A stretch of DNA of 64,000 nucleotides, taken from Cervus elaphus. Lineage: Eukaryota > Chordata > Mammalia > Artiodactyla > Cervidae. The stretch's first letter is position 1. Every line of letters starts with the position of its first letter. Made by a program: the position numbers and the translations under genes. The notes under the pieces are model-generated. The model did not search any database, was not told the origin of the DNA, and saw only the letters and a list, made by a program, of their open reading frames with translations. The stretch covers positions 53,723,037-53,787,036 of the forward strand of contig NC_057825.1 of NCBI RefSeq assembly GCF_910594005.1, in the 5' to 3' direction. This document shows, piece by piece, positions 32,317-43,021 of this stretch.

Positions 32317-33264
32317 ATGTCAATGTAGGGTTACACAGTAGCTTTTTTTTTTTATTAGTCATGTTGGTACATTATTCAATCATATTAATATTCTCACTTT
32401 TGTACTCTTATTTAACAGAAAGGCCATATGTTTACCTGTTGTTGTTTGACCACAAGATCATTCCACCAAAACATAGGCAATTATAGCAGTTTTGTCATTA
32501 TTTTTCTCCAGGAATTTCCCTTGGTTATCAATTTCTGGCTTTCTTAGTTGCATTCCCCCAGTGCTTCTTGAACTTGAATCAACATGGGGATCACTTATGA
32601 TCTTGTTAAACTGCAAATCGTTGTGTTAGTTATGACTTTTCCCTGATTCTTGGAACTATATAAAGTAAAAGTAAATAACACTGAACACTGACTTAACTAA
32701 ATATGTTTGAATAAAATGAAACAAGTATATGTTGTTAGAATATGATCTTGGCCAAATCCTTCTACCAAATCACTGATTTCTGGCCATGTGAATCCTCAAG
32801 AAAATCCTCATCTAGGAGTTGAAAGCTTTGCCAGAGCCATGTAACATTTAGTCTTCCTGAGGGATTTCAGAATCGCCCTGCCTTACATTCCTCAAGACTT
32901 TCTGTAGCATAAACTAACTCAGCTCTGTGTCCTCCAGTGCTTTTCTAATGTGCAAAAGAATAGCCTGGGGATTTTTTTTTTTTTTTAAAGGCAGATCCTG
33001 ACAGTTGTTCTGGAGTGGGAAACTGGGATTCTGCATTTCTAACTCATTCCCAGGTGCTGTGCTGCTCTACTATCCATACCTTTAGTAGCAAGGATTTAAA
33101 CTATTCAGGTTTACTCTCTGCACATTCTTTCTCTCAGACTTCAGTTGTTCATGGCAGCAGGTTTTCTTTTTCGAGCTATCAATAGAGTGCACATTTATAT
33201 CATTGTGTGCAGTGTCATCATGCACAAATTAGCTTTTCTTTTTCTCCTTTTCTATCTTTTGGTT
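32317..33264. other. No gene seen; MER5A fragment
   Basis: 32930-33075 follows MER5A ('gaatagcctggggattttt', 'ctgcatttctaactcattcc', 'caggtgctgtgctgct'). A second decayed MER5-like piece may lie at 32560-32620. Otherwise featureless. Confidence 0.5.
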
Positions 33265-33410
33265 TTCTCCTTTGTTAAACAGTTTTATTGAGACACAATT
33301 CACATACCATTTAAAGCAGACAATTTAATTGTGTTTAGTATATTTACAGATACATGCAACGACCACCACAGACAGTTTTAGAACATTTTTATCATCTCAG
33401 AAGGAAATCA
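33265..33410 (-). mobile_element. Old L1M-like fragment
   Basis: 'cagttttattgagacacaat', 'cacataccatttaaagcaga' and 'gttttagaacatttttatca' match a mammal-wide repeat I recall as old L1 3' UTR in antisense. Confidence 0.45.
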
Positions 33411-33650
33411 CAGATGCTTAACATCACAGGCCATTAGGGAAATCAAATCAAAACAAAATGAGATACTAATTTGCACCCATCGTGACAGCTATTGTTTTGA
33501 AAATGAAATATGGGAAATAGCAGGTGTTGGCAAGGTTGTGAAGGAATTGAACACTTGTGAGTTACTGGTGGGAATGTAAAATGGTGAAGCCACTGTGGAA
33601 AACAGTTTGGCAATTTCTCAAAAGGTTAAACACAGAATTACCATATGACA
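33410..33650 (+). mobile_element. L1 ORF2 3' portion
   Basis: Sense ORF2 C-terminal region: 'ggccattagggaaatcaaat', 'gttactggtgggaatgtaaa' and the residues VSYWWECKMVKPLWKTV / LPYD. It breaks off at 33650, where endonuclease-region L1 sequence begins. Confidence 0.8.
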
Positions 33651-33944
33651 TTCTTCTATCAGTAATTGACAGATCCAGTAGGCAGAAAATCAGTAAGGGT
33701 ATCGTTGAACTCAACAGCACTATCAATCAACTGGATCTAATTGACATCTACGAATGCTTCATCCAACAAAAGCAGAATATACATTACTTGCAAGCTCATA
33801 TGAAACATTCACTAACACAAATCACATTCTGCACCATAAAACACATCTTAACAAACTAAAAAGAATGGAAATTTTACAAAGTTTGCTCTCAGATCTCACT
33901 GGAATTAAACAAGAAGTCAATAACCTACCCAGAGACACCTCTCT

Positions 33945-34150
33945 TTTGGGATTCCCTGGTGACTCAGATAGTAGAGAGTCTGCCTGCAATTCAGGAGACC
34001 CAGGTTTGACCCCTGGATCAGGAAGTTCCCCTGGAGAAGGGAATGGCAAACCACTCCAGTATTCTTGCCTGGAGAATTCCATGGACACAAGAGCCTGGCA
34101 GACTACAGCCCATGGGTCACAAAGAGTTGTACATGACTGAGGGATTAATG
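33945..34150 (+). mobile_element. Bov-tA SINE in L1
   Basis: Full-length copy, 'gggattccctggtgactcag' to 'catgactgagggattaat'. Confidence 0.94.
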
Positions 34151-34207
34151 CAATAACAGAAAGGAAGACAGCTGGAAAACTCTAAAATACTTGGACACTA
34201 AACAACA

Positions 34208-35105
34208 CTTTTTAAAAATTAATTTATTTTAATTGGAGGATAATTACTTTACAATGTTGTGATGGTTTTTGCCATACATCAGCATGAGTCGGCCATAGGT
34301 ATACATGTGTCCTCATGTCCTGAACACCCGCTCCCACTTCCTCCCCACCCTATATCCTTCTGGGCCATCCCAGAGCACTGGCTTTGGGTGCCCCACTTCA
34401 TGCATTGAACTTGCACTGGTCATCTATTTTACATATGGTAATATACATGTTTCAATGCTATTCTCTCAAATCATCGCACTCTTGCCTTTTCCCACTGAGT
34501 TCAAAAGTCTCTTCTTTGCTGCCCTGTTTGTAGGTTCGTTGTTACCGTTTTTCTAAATTCCATATATATGCTTTAATATACAGTATTTGTCTTTCTCTTT
34601 CTGACTTACTTCACTCTGTATAATAGGCTCCAGTTTAATCCACCTCATTAGGACTGACTCAAATGCATTCCTTTTTATAGCTGAGTAATATTCCATTGTG
34701 TGCATGTACCACAACCTCTTTATCCATCCATCTACTGATGGACCTCTAGGTTGCTTCCATGTTCTAGCTATTGCAAACAGTGCTGCAATGAACACTGGTG
34801 TACATGTATCTCTTTCAGCTCTGGTTTCCTCAGGGTGTATGCTCAGCAGTGGGATTCCTGGGTCATACAGTAGTCCTATTCCCAATTTTTTAAAGGAATC
34901 TCCACACTGTTCTCCATAGTGGCTGAACCAGTTTGCATTCCCACCAATAGTGTAAGAGGGTTCACTTTTCTCCACACCTTCTTGAGCATTTGTAGACTTT
35001 TTGATGATGGCCATTCTGACCAGTGTGAGATGATACCTCATTGTGATTTTTATTTGTATTTCTCTAATAATGAGTGATGTTGAGCATATTTTCATGTCAA
35101 GTAAC
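34208..35105 (-). mobile_element. Ruminant L1 3' end inserted in the older L1
   Basis: Antisense: tail and 3' UTR (34208-34560), then ORF2 C-terminus (34561-35105). The older L1 stops at 'ctaaacaacactttt' and resumes at 'ctaaataacaaacatatggg', so the insertion is clear. An A/T-rich target duplication around 'aacacttttt' / 'aacattttt' is likely. Confidence 0.93.
34553..35105 (-). pseudogene. L1 ORF2p C-terminal fragment
   Basis: An uninterrupted frame over the last part of ORF2. It contains MKICSTSLIIREIQIKITMR, then YDPGIPLLSIHPEE, the 'FIAALFAIARTWKQPRGPS' stretch and the final HTMEYYSAIKRNAFESVLMR, ending KYCILKHIYGI and stop. It covers the region after the RT and lacks the endonuclease, the RT and most of the cysteine-bearing part, so it has no activity. 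The open frame suggests a younger insertion than its host. The frame's first ATG (35122) lies in host L1, so I cut the feature at the junction. Confidence 0.92.
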
Positions 35106-36110
35106 ATTTTTCTAAATAACAAACATATGGGTTAAAGAAGAAGTCTCAAGAGAAATTGTAAAATATTTCAAACTAAAGAAAATGAAAATAAAAATTAACA
35201 AAATTTGTGAGATGCAGTGGAAACAGGACTTGAGGGAAGTTTATAGGATTTACTGAAAATAATAGAATAGGAGAAATATATAAAGTCAATAATTTAAGCT
35301 TCCATCTTTGGATTTAAGAAAAGCAAAATAAACCCAAAATAAGCAGAAGAAAAGAAAATTTAAAAATCAGAGCAGAAATCAATGAAATTGGAAACAAAAA
35401 TCAGTAAAGAAAATCAACAAAATCAAAGGCTATTCCTTTAAAAAGATCAATAACATTGACAAACCCCTAGCCAGGCTAACTAAGAAAAAGAGAGAAGACA
35501 CAAATTATCAATACCAGAAATGAAGGAAGGGAAATCACTCCTGAATTCATGGATATTAAAAGGATAATAAAATAATATTATGAAGAACACTATGCCCACA
35601 AATTTGGTAACTAAGATGAAACAGACCAATCCCTTAATAATCTACCAAAATTCACACAAGGGGAAATAATAAACCAAATAGGACTATTTCTATGAAAGAA
35701 ATTTAATTAAAAAAATTAATAACCTTCCTAAACAGAAAGCATTAGTTTCAGGTGGACTCACTGGTGAATTCTTAACAAATATTTAAGGGAGAAATAATGT
35801 CAATTCTCAACCATCTCTTCCAGAATAGAAACGCTACTTAGTTCATTTAATTCATCCAGGATTACCCTAATATTCAAACCAATATTACAAGAAAGTAAAT
35901 ACCTCTTATAAAAAAACTGAGTATGCTGAAAAGTTTGTTCTTTTTTTCTTTCTTTCTTTTTTTTTTTTAAGATGGCTCTGGAAGTGCTTTGTAGTCTTTA
36001 ACTTTATTCAAAACAATTTTACTAAACTGTTTTGTGATAGGTGTCATATCAGCATGCATTTTAAAAACTCAATATTGATGAATTTTTATGTAGCCATTTT
36101 AATATTGAAG

Positions 36111-37225
36111 ATGGAAGAAAAAAGCAACATTTTTGGCCTATTATGCTTTGTCATTTCAGGAAACTCCTGGAGTAGGAAATGGCAATGCACTCCAGTATTC
36201 TTGCCTGGAAAATCACATGAACAGAGGGGCCTGGTGGGATACAGTCCATACGGTCACAAAGATTTGGACATGACTGAGCAACTATCACATTTCAAGAAAG
36301 GTAAAACTGCAACTGAAATGCAAAAAAGATTGTGCAGTGTACACACTGTGACTGACTGAACATATCAGAAGTGTTTTGTGAAGTCTCATGCTGGAAATTT
36401 CTCATTGAATGATGCTTCATGGTCAGTAGACCAGTTGAAGTTGATGGCAATCGAATCAGGACATTAACTGAGAATAATCAACATTATACCACACCAGAGA
36501 TGGCTGACATAGTCAAATGAACATCATTTACACCAGCTTGGTTACGTTAATAGCTTTGATGTTTTGGTCCCATGTAAGTTAAGCAAAAAAAAAAAAAAAA
36601 AACCTTCTTGGCCGTTTTTCCACATGAGATTCTCTACTTAAATATAGCAAATGCATTCTGTTATTAAAACAAATTCTGATGAGTAATGAAAAGTGGATAC
36701 TGTACAATAACATACAATGAAAAGATCTGGGGCAAGTGAAATGAACCACCACCAAGTACACCAAAGACTGGTCTTCTTCCAAAGGTGATGTTGTGTATAT
36801 GTTGGGATTGGAAGGGAGTCGTTTATTATGAGGTCTTACTGGAAAACCAAACAATTAATCCCAATAAGTACTGCTCCCAATTAGACTGACTGAAAACAGC
36901 ACTCAACAAAAAGTGTCAAAATAGTCAACAGAAAAAGCATAATCTTCCATCAGGATAACATAAGGCCATATGTTTCTTTGATGACCAGGCAAAAATTGTT
37001 ATAGTTTGGCTGGGAAGTTTTGAGTCATCCACCATATTCACCAGACATTGTACCTTTGGATATCCAGTCTACAAAATTCTCTTAACAGGAAAAAAAAAAA
37101 AATTCCTGAAAACTGTAAAAAGCACCTTGAACAGATCTTAGTTCAAAAAGATAAAAAGTTTGGGGAAGATGAAATTATAAGTTGCCTGAAAAATAGCAGA
37201 ATGTAGTGGAACAAAACAGTGAATA
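36111..37225 (+). pseudogene. Mariner transposase pseudogene
   Basis: Remnant of a DD34D mariner transposase, the enzyme that cuts and rejoins the element at TA. It starts MEEKSN-like at 36111 and is split by a SINE (36163-36287). The helix-turn-helix half is visible around 36300-36560 ('gctggaaatttctcattgaa', 'caccagcttggttacgttaa'). First catalytic Asp: the GDEKW position reads SNEKW (codon 36685-36687), so Asp has become Asn. Second: Asp is kept in HQDN (36954-36956). Third: Asp is kept in PLD (37059-37061), 35 codons later, which is the D(34)D spacing. Several frameshifts and stops break the frame. Confidence 0.9.
36163..36287 (+). mobile_element. Bov-A monomer SINE in mariner
   Basis: A single Bov-A body without a tRNA head. 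CATTTCAGGAA (36152-36162) and CATTTCAAGAA (36288-36298) flank it. Removing the unit restores the mariner sequence. Confidence 0.94.
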
Positions 37226-37480
37226 TGCCAATCTTGATGAAAATGATGAAATGATGAAAATAAAATTCTTGATGAAAATGAAAGATGTATCTTTTTATTT
37301 TTACTTAAAAAACTGAAGAATCATTTTGGCCAACCCAATACATGCAAAAATCCTCAACGAATTATTAGCAAATTGGCTTCAACAATGTAAGAAAGCATTA
37401 TACACCAAAATTACCAAGTGGAATTTATACAAGGCTGGTTCAACCTTCAAAAATGAATTAATATCAGCCAACCTATCTAC

Positions 37481-37748
37481 GGAAAAGGCAATGGGACCCC
37501 ACTCCAGTACTCTTGCCTGGAAAATCCCATGGACAGAGGAGCCTGGTGGGCTGCAGTCCATGGGGTCGCTAAGAGTCAGACATGACTGAGCGACTTCACT
37601 TTCATGTTTCACTTTCATGCATTGGAGAAGGAAATGGCAACCCACTCCAGTGTTCTTGCCTGGAGAATCCCAGGGCCGGGGGAGCCTGATGGGCTGCCGT
37701 CTATGGGGTTGCACAAAGTCGGACATGACTGAAGTGACTTAGCAGCAG
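37481..37748 (+). mobile_element. Bov-A2 SINE (two Bov-A units)
   Basis: Two Bov-A bodies joined by the usual 'cactttcatgcattggag' linker and ending in (AGC)n. CAACCTATCTAC is duplicated exactly on both sides (37469-37480 and 37749-37760). It is in good repair and probably among the youngest insertions here. Confidence 0.97.
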
Positions 37749-38034
37749 CAACCTATCTACACACTAAAGAAGAAACATAGGATCCTATCAATAGATGCAG
37801 AAAAAAACAGTTGAAAAAAATACAACACTCATCAATGAAAAAAAAAAAAAAAAAAACTCTTAGCAAACTAGGAATAGAGAGTTAATTCCTCCACTTGATA
37901 ATATCTACAAAAACTCTACAAGTAACATCAAACTTAATGGTGAGAAAACATATACCTTCACACTAAGATCAGGAACAAGACAAGAATGTTCATTCTCCCC
38001 ACTCTATTCAACATTGTGTAGGAATCAGAGCTAA

Positions 38035-38870
38035 TGGATGGTCCTGGGGCTATTGCAGTGCACTGATGGGCAGGGCTATGATCTGGGCCTTCTTGTGGAT
38101 GGGACTGGCTCCTGGGATTCCTGGGGACTCAGGGGATCCTAAGGCAGCCAGCCTGCTGGTGGGTGGGATATGTTTCTACACAGCTAGTTGTTTGGCCTGA
38201 GGCATCTAAGTACTGGTGCTGACAGACTGGTGGGTGGGACAGGGTCTCAGGTTAATAAGCTAGAGGGAGATTTGCAAAATGACTTTTGCCAGCACCAGTG
38301 TCTTCATGGTAGAATGAGCTCCCCAAAAGTGCTGCTACCAGTACTTTTCCTTTGTCCTCTGCCTTTCTGGAAGGCTCTTCAAGATCAGCAGGTATACCTC
38401 ACCCAGGCCCCTTTCAAATTAAAGCTTTTGCCTGGGTCGTAGAGTGTGTGATATTTTATGTGCACCCTTTAAGAGTGGAGGGTATTTCCTACAGCCATCG
38501 CACTCTCCTGGAAGTAAGTCCCACTGGCCTTCAAAGCCAGACCTTCTGGAGGTTTACCTTCCTAGTGCAGGATTCCCAGGCTGGGGAGCCCAATATGGAG
38601 CTTGGGCCACTGGCTTATTGGGAAGAACCTCCGCAGTTGTAATTATCCTCTGCTTTTGGGTCACCTGTCTGGGAGAATGGGTCTTGACTGTACCCTGCAC
38701 TATCTCCTACACATCTTGTGGTTCTTCCTTAATATCTTTAGTTATAGGAAATCTTTTCTGTCAGTCTTCAGATATTCCTCATCAATAGTTTCTCTGTAAA
38801 CCATTGTAATTTTGGTATGCCTATGGGAAGAGGTATGCTCAGATCTTTCTATTCCACCATCTTGGCCACA
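38035..38870 (-). mobile_element. L1 5' UTR fragment, antisense
   Basis: Read on the minus strand it begins 'ggccaagatggtggaatag' (about 38868), the usual L1 5' start. It continues with G/C-richer 5' UTR and stops at 38035, where the opposite-strand L1 ends. Plus-strand frames here (38188-38799) are shadows with no protein family. Confidence 0.7.
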
Positions 38871-39084
38871 CCTCTCTCTGTGCACTTTCTTGAGGTTCTT
38901 TTTAGAGCACCAATATTTTTGGCTTTCATTGACAAGTCCAGCTTGTCAATTTTTTTTTTAATTACTTATGTCATATCCTAGAAGATTTTTTCAAATCAAA
39001 GTTCAGATAGTTCCAACCTTTATTTTTCTCTAAGAGTTTTATAGCTGCAGTTCTTGTATTTAGGCTTTTGGTTTTCTGTTTGTT

Positions 39085-39425
39085 TTTCAGTCACTAAATC
39101 ATGTCAGACTTTGCAACCCCATGGACTGCAGCATGCCAGGCTTCCCTGTCCTTCACTATCTCCTGAAGTTTGCTCAAACTCATGTCCATTAAGTCAGTGA
39201 TACTATCTAACCATCTCATCCTCTGTCACCTCCTTCTTCTCCTTTTGCCTTCAATGTTTCCCAACATCAGAGTCTTTTCCAATGAGTCAGCTCTTTGCAT
39301 CAAGTTGCCAAAGTACTGGAGTTTCAGTTTCAGCATCAGTTCTTCCAATGAATCTTCAGGGTTGATTTCCTTTAGGAGTGACTGGTTTGATCTCCTTGCA
39401 GTTCAAAGGACTCTGAAAAGTCTGA
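39085..39425 (-). mobile_element. BovB 3' end in L1
   Basis: Antisense BovB: 'cagcatgccaggcttccctg', 'gtcttttccaatgagtcagc', and reaching 'ctccttgcagttcaaaggac'. L1 homology resumes at 'gttttgagttaatttttgta'. Confidence 0.94.
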
Positions 39426-39739
39426 GGTTTTTTATTAGTTTTGAGTTAATTTTTGTATATGGTTTAAGTTAACAGTTTTACTTCTTCCTTCTGATTTGGA
39501 TGCCATTTATTTCTTTTTCTTGACAACTTGATCTGGATAGAATTTCCAGTACTGTATTGAATTAAAATGGTAAGAGTTGGCATTCTTGTCTTGTGCCAGA
39601 CCTTAAAGAAATGTTTTCATCTTTTCACCATTGAGTATGATGATAGCTCTGGGCTTGTTACATATGGCCTATATTATGTTGAGTTATGTCCTGTCTATAC
39701 CTAATTTTTTGAGAGTTTTTAATCTCAAATGGATGTTGT

Positions 39740-39912
39740 TGTTCAGTCACTCGGTCTGACTCTTTGCGACCCCATGGACTGCAACTCACCAGACTTCCCT
39801 GTCTTTCACCATCTCCCAGAGCTTGCTCAAACATATGTCCTTTGAGTCAGTGATGCCATCCAAACATCTCATCTTCTGTTGTCTCCTTCTCCTCCTGCCT
39901 TCAGTCTTTCAA
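39740..39912 (-). mobile_element. Second BovB 3' end in L1
   Basis: A shorter antisense BovB end, 'gttcagtcactcggtctgac' to 'ctccttctcctcctgccttc'. L1 sequence 'aaatggat' occurs on both sides and may be the target duplication. Confidence 0.92.
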
Positions 39913-40659
39913 AATTTTAAATGGATTTTAAATTTTGTCAAATGCCTTTTCTGCATCTATTGATTTTTATCCTTCATTTTGTCAATATGGTGTATCACAT
40001 CAATTGATTTGTTGACATTGAATCATCCTTGCAGTCTTGAAATAAAATTCCACTTGATCACGGTTGTATGATAGTTTTTAATGTCTTGTTGAATTTGGTT
40101 GCTAAGATTTTGTTGAGGAGTTTTACATCTATTTCCCTCAAGAATTTGCCGTGTTATTTTTGTTTCTTGTATCATTGTTTCCTTTTGATATTGGAGTAAT
40201 GCTGACCTTATAATTAAGTTTAGAGGGGTTCCTCCTCTTTTAATTTTTCAGGGTTTTATAAGAATTGGTATTAACTCTTTTCTAAATATTTGGTTAAATT
40301 AACCATAAAGACATCTGATCCTGCTGCACCTTTCTTTGTTGGAAGTTTATTTGGTTACTGAGTCAATCTTCTCACTATAGGTCTATTCAAATTGCCTTTT
40401 TTTTTTCCTTCATGATTCAGTATTGATAGGTTGTTTCTAGGACGCATCCATTTCTTCTAGGCTGTCCAGTTTGGGGGCATATATTGTTTATAATAGTCTC
40501 CTATAATACTTTGCATTTGTGTAGTGCCAGTTGTACTGTCTTCTCTTCACCTGTAATTTTAGTTATTTGACTTTTCTTTCTTTTTTTCCTGGTTAGTCTA
40601 GGTAAAAGTTTGTCCATTTTGTTTATAAAAAAAAAAAAAACTTGGTCCCTAATGAGGTC

Positions 40660-41200
40660 CCTAATGAGGGTGTCTTGAAATTTGGCACACTTGATATGGA
40701 GTCCAAACTTTTCACTTTTTAAAGAGAATATGGTAGTTGAAAATTCCCTTCTGATTGTATAGTGCTGTGCCAGGGGTGAGGGTTATGGCTACAGTGTCTT
40801 AGCCTTTCCTACCTGTTTTGACATGGGCTTCATGTGTAGGGCTTCCCTGGAGGTTGAGATGGTAAAGAACCTGCCTGCAATGCAGGAGACCTCAGTTCGA
40901 TCCCTGGTCGGGAAGACCTCCTGGAGAAGGGAATGGTTACCCACTCCAGCATTCTTGCCTGGAGAATTTCATGGACAGAGGAGCCTGGTGGGCTACGGTT
41001 TGTGGGGTCACAAAGAGTCATACACGACTGATGGGCTGACACTTTGATGTGTAGGAATCACTCAGACAGTTTCTGGATTTCTTTCAGAGGAAATTCCTCC
41101 ATGTTTAGTTGTACACTAGGTGTGTCCACTGAGAAGGGCTGCTCAGGAATCTCCTTTGGTTGCCATATTGAACTGGAACATGATATCACTATAGTTTACG
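40660..41200 (-). mobile_element. Antisense L1 5' UTR-like piece
   Basis: 'gtccaaacttttcacttttt', 'gtgccaggggtgagggttat', 'gaatcactcagacagtttct' and 'tgccatattgaactggaac' recall old L1 5' UTR in antisense. It directly follows ORF2 sequence with no ORF1 between. Confidence 0.6.
40840..41046 (+). mobile_element. Bov-tA SINE
   Basis: Full-length copy in the L1 5' UTR-like piece. ATGTGTAG is duplicated (40832-40839 and 41047-41054). Confidence 0.95.
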
Positions 41201-41446
41201 TTTGTTTGTTTGTTTTTAATCCCATCTGATATTCTCTATCTTTAGATTGAATTACTTTAATCACCCACATCTAATGTTTTTATTGATATATAGACAATCC
41301 TTACTATTCAAAAACATCATGTATCTAAATTCAGGTACCCATTAAAATTTATCTGTAAACTTGGATCAATGTTTGCAGTGTTGCGGTGGTTACTTGCAGA
41401 CGCTTGTAGAGCAGTGAAGACTTTAAGTCACCTAGATACACACTTC

Positions 41447-41552
41447 TGTTAGTTGCTCAATCATGTGTGACTCTTTGAGACCCCATGGACCATAGCCCAC
41501 CAGACTCCTCTGTCCATGGAATTCTCCAGGCAAGAATACTGGAGTGGGTTGC
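41447..41552 (-). mobile_element. Bov-A SINE fragment in Tigger
   Basis: Antisense body fragment, 'gttagttgctcaatcatgtg' to 'actggagtgggttg'. Tigger bases 'cacttct' and 'cacttttct' flank it. Confidence 0.9.
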
Positions 41553-41677
41553 ACTTTTCTAGCAGAGGTCAAACAAGGTAACACACTCTTGTTTCAGCTT
41601 AATACTAGAAACAAATGTTCTCTTCATAGTCTGTTTAATGTCATATTGTTTCCATTTTTCTGCTTCTCACTGGTAAT

Positions 41678-41860
41678 TTGTTTATTTATAATGGCCCCAA
41701 ACATAGTGCTGAAATGCTATCTACCACTCCTAAGTGCAAGAAGGCTGTGATATGCCTTATGGAAAAAATTTTTGTCTTAGATAAGCTTTGTTCAGGCATG
41801 AGTTATCATGCTGTTGACCATGAGTTCACTGTAAAAGAATCAAAAATGCATATTCAGTAA
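41678..41860 (+). pseudogene. Tigger transposase N-terminal helix-turn-helix
   Basis: A 60-codon open frame matching the start of pogo/CENP-B-related transposases. The recognisable part is GPKHSAEMLSTTPKCKKAV, followed by EKIFVLDKLCSGMSYHAVDHEF, the psq-type helix-turn-helix that binds transposon ends. The DDE catalytic core is absent, so this is a truncated remnant of a nonautonomous element. Confidence 0.85.
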
Positions 41861-42040
41861 GGCATCTTAAACAGAAACACACAGAAAATGTGGTTCTGTA
41901 TTGATTGATGAAATGTTGTGACCAAAATGTCACAGAAACCTAATTCTGAATCTCCCCTAGAAGAGATGATTCAGTTGTCACTAATTGAGTGTTTGTGGTA
42001 AGTTACAGAGCGTAACAACCACAAATAATGAGAATCAGCT

Positions 42041-42640
42041 ATAGTTTATGTCTGCAGTTTTACCTTTTGTGTTCTTTATGTCATGTCTTTTTTTACTCTT
42101 TTTCTCCTTTATTGTTTGTGTTTACATTAAGTGAATATTTTCTAATGTAGCATTTTCATTTCTTTAATTACTTTTTCACCTATTTTGAGCTATTCTTATA
42201 GTGGTTTCTCTAAGGTTTACCATAAACATCTTAATTAATCTGAATTAGCTTAAGAAATACATTCAGAAAGAAGCCCATACCTCTCAATCACAGTCACCTA
42301 GGACTTAGCCTTAGCAAGGCTGACCTCTTGCTCATCCCTACTTTGTCTGTGTGCTGTGGTGAGTGGGAGCCATGTGTTCTTGGCTGTAGTGGTTTGGAGT
42401 GGAATATTTGCCTTGTCTAGCTTGAGGGAAGTGGTTTTGATTCAAATACAACCAACTCATACCTTTCTTATGGCCTTCTCATTAATGCTTTTGAGTAGAT
42501 GTATTCTTTATTTTCTTTTTGCACTTTGGACCATTTTACAGATGCTTTTAAATAGTTGAAATTTTATAGTTTTTACTGGTTTCACTAGAAAGCAGGACAG
42601 TGGAGGTCCCCACTTTGTCATACTGGAAGTTGATTTTTTT
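42041..42640 (-). mobile_element. Antisense L1 continuing beyond Tigger
   Basis: 42041-42235 resembles antisense ORF2 N-terminal sequence ('tactttttcacctattttga', 'gtggtttctctaaggtttac'). 42290-42625 resembles antisense 5' UTR. The short plus-strand frame 42356-42559 is a shadow. Confidence 0.6.
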
Positions 42641-42835
42641 CTATTTTAATATGGTAACTATTTATATGAATAATAATAAAACAGTAATAATTTCTAATAT
42701 TTATTGAGTACCTACTATGATACACTTACTAGTTTAGTTCATTTATTCACATTGTTTGTTATCATCAAAATAACTCTACCTAATATTACATACATGCACA
42801 AATAAACATATTTGTACATGTATATTTGCATATAA

Positions 42836-42952
42836 ATGTGTATGTGTGTGTGTGTGTGTGCTCAGTTGTATCTGACTCTTTGCTACCCCATGGACTATAG
42901 CCCACCACACTCTTCTGTCCATGGAATTTCCCAGGCAAAAATACTGGAATGT
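42836..42952 (-). mobile_element. Bov-A SINE fragment with (TG)n
   Basis: A (TG)n run (42838-42860) leads into an antisense Bov-A body that stops at 'aaatactggaatg'. Confidence 0.88.
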
Positions 42953-43021
42953 TTTATACATGGGCTTTATATATATAAATAAGGGCTCATATGTATATAT
43001 AAAATATATAAGTATATTTTA

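Larger units (their letters stand above)
35917..37338 (+). mobile_element. Ruminant mariner (Tc1/mariner) transposon
   Basis: A nearly full-length mariner inserted in the old L1. The right terminal repeat is well kept ('tttggccaacccaa', 37325-37338) and is followed by TA. The left repeat is decayed ('tgctgaaaagtttgttc', 35924-35940). A pyrimidine run (35938-35969) expanded just inside the left end. L1 reads 'cctctta...' before and 'catgcaaaaatcctc' after, so the insertion point is a TA. A SINE interrupts it. Confidence 0.93.
33651..38034 (+). mobile_element. Old L1 ORF2 (host of a nest of insertions)
   Basis: Sense L1 from the end of the endonuclease into the reverse transcriptase. Recognisable parts are RSSRQKISKGIVELNSTINQ (33670), the endonuclease 'SDH' position read as SDL (about 33890), 'gctaactaagaaaaagagag' (35477), 'ggtggactcactggtgaatt' (35751), 'gcaaaaatcctcaacgaatt' (37345), and 'ctaagatcaggaacaagaca' with 'ctctattcaacattgtg' (37960-38020). 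The ORF is broken many times. Four insertions interrupt it: SINE, antisense L1, mariner and Bov-A2. Removing them rejoins L1 sequence at each site. Confidence 0.9.
38885..40655 (-). mobile_element. Antisense L1 ORF2
   Basis: Antisense ORF2 landmarks: 'attgacaagtccagcttgtc' (38929), 'gagttaatttttgtatatgg' (39443), 'ttgtcaatatggtgtatcac' (39979), 'gattttgttgaggagtttta' (40106) and 'ctggttagtctaggtaaaag' (40590). Two BovB 3' ends interrupt it. No intact frame remains. Confidence 0.88.
41293..42039 (+). mobile_element. Tigger (pogo-type) DNA transposon
   Basis: Ends 'gacaatccttactattc' and 'aataatgagaatcagc' are imperfect inverted repeats next to TA on both sides (41291-41292 and 42040-42041). 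The body has the Tigger landmarks 'gacgcttgtagagcagtgaa', 'ctaagtgcaagaaggctgtg' and 'ggtaagttacagagcgtaac'. It is far shorter than an autonomous Tigger and keeps only the N-terminal coding part. The antisense L1 can be read across it. Confidence 0.85.
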
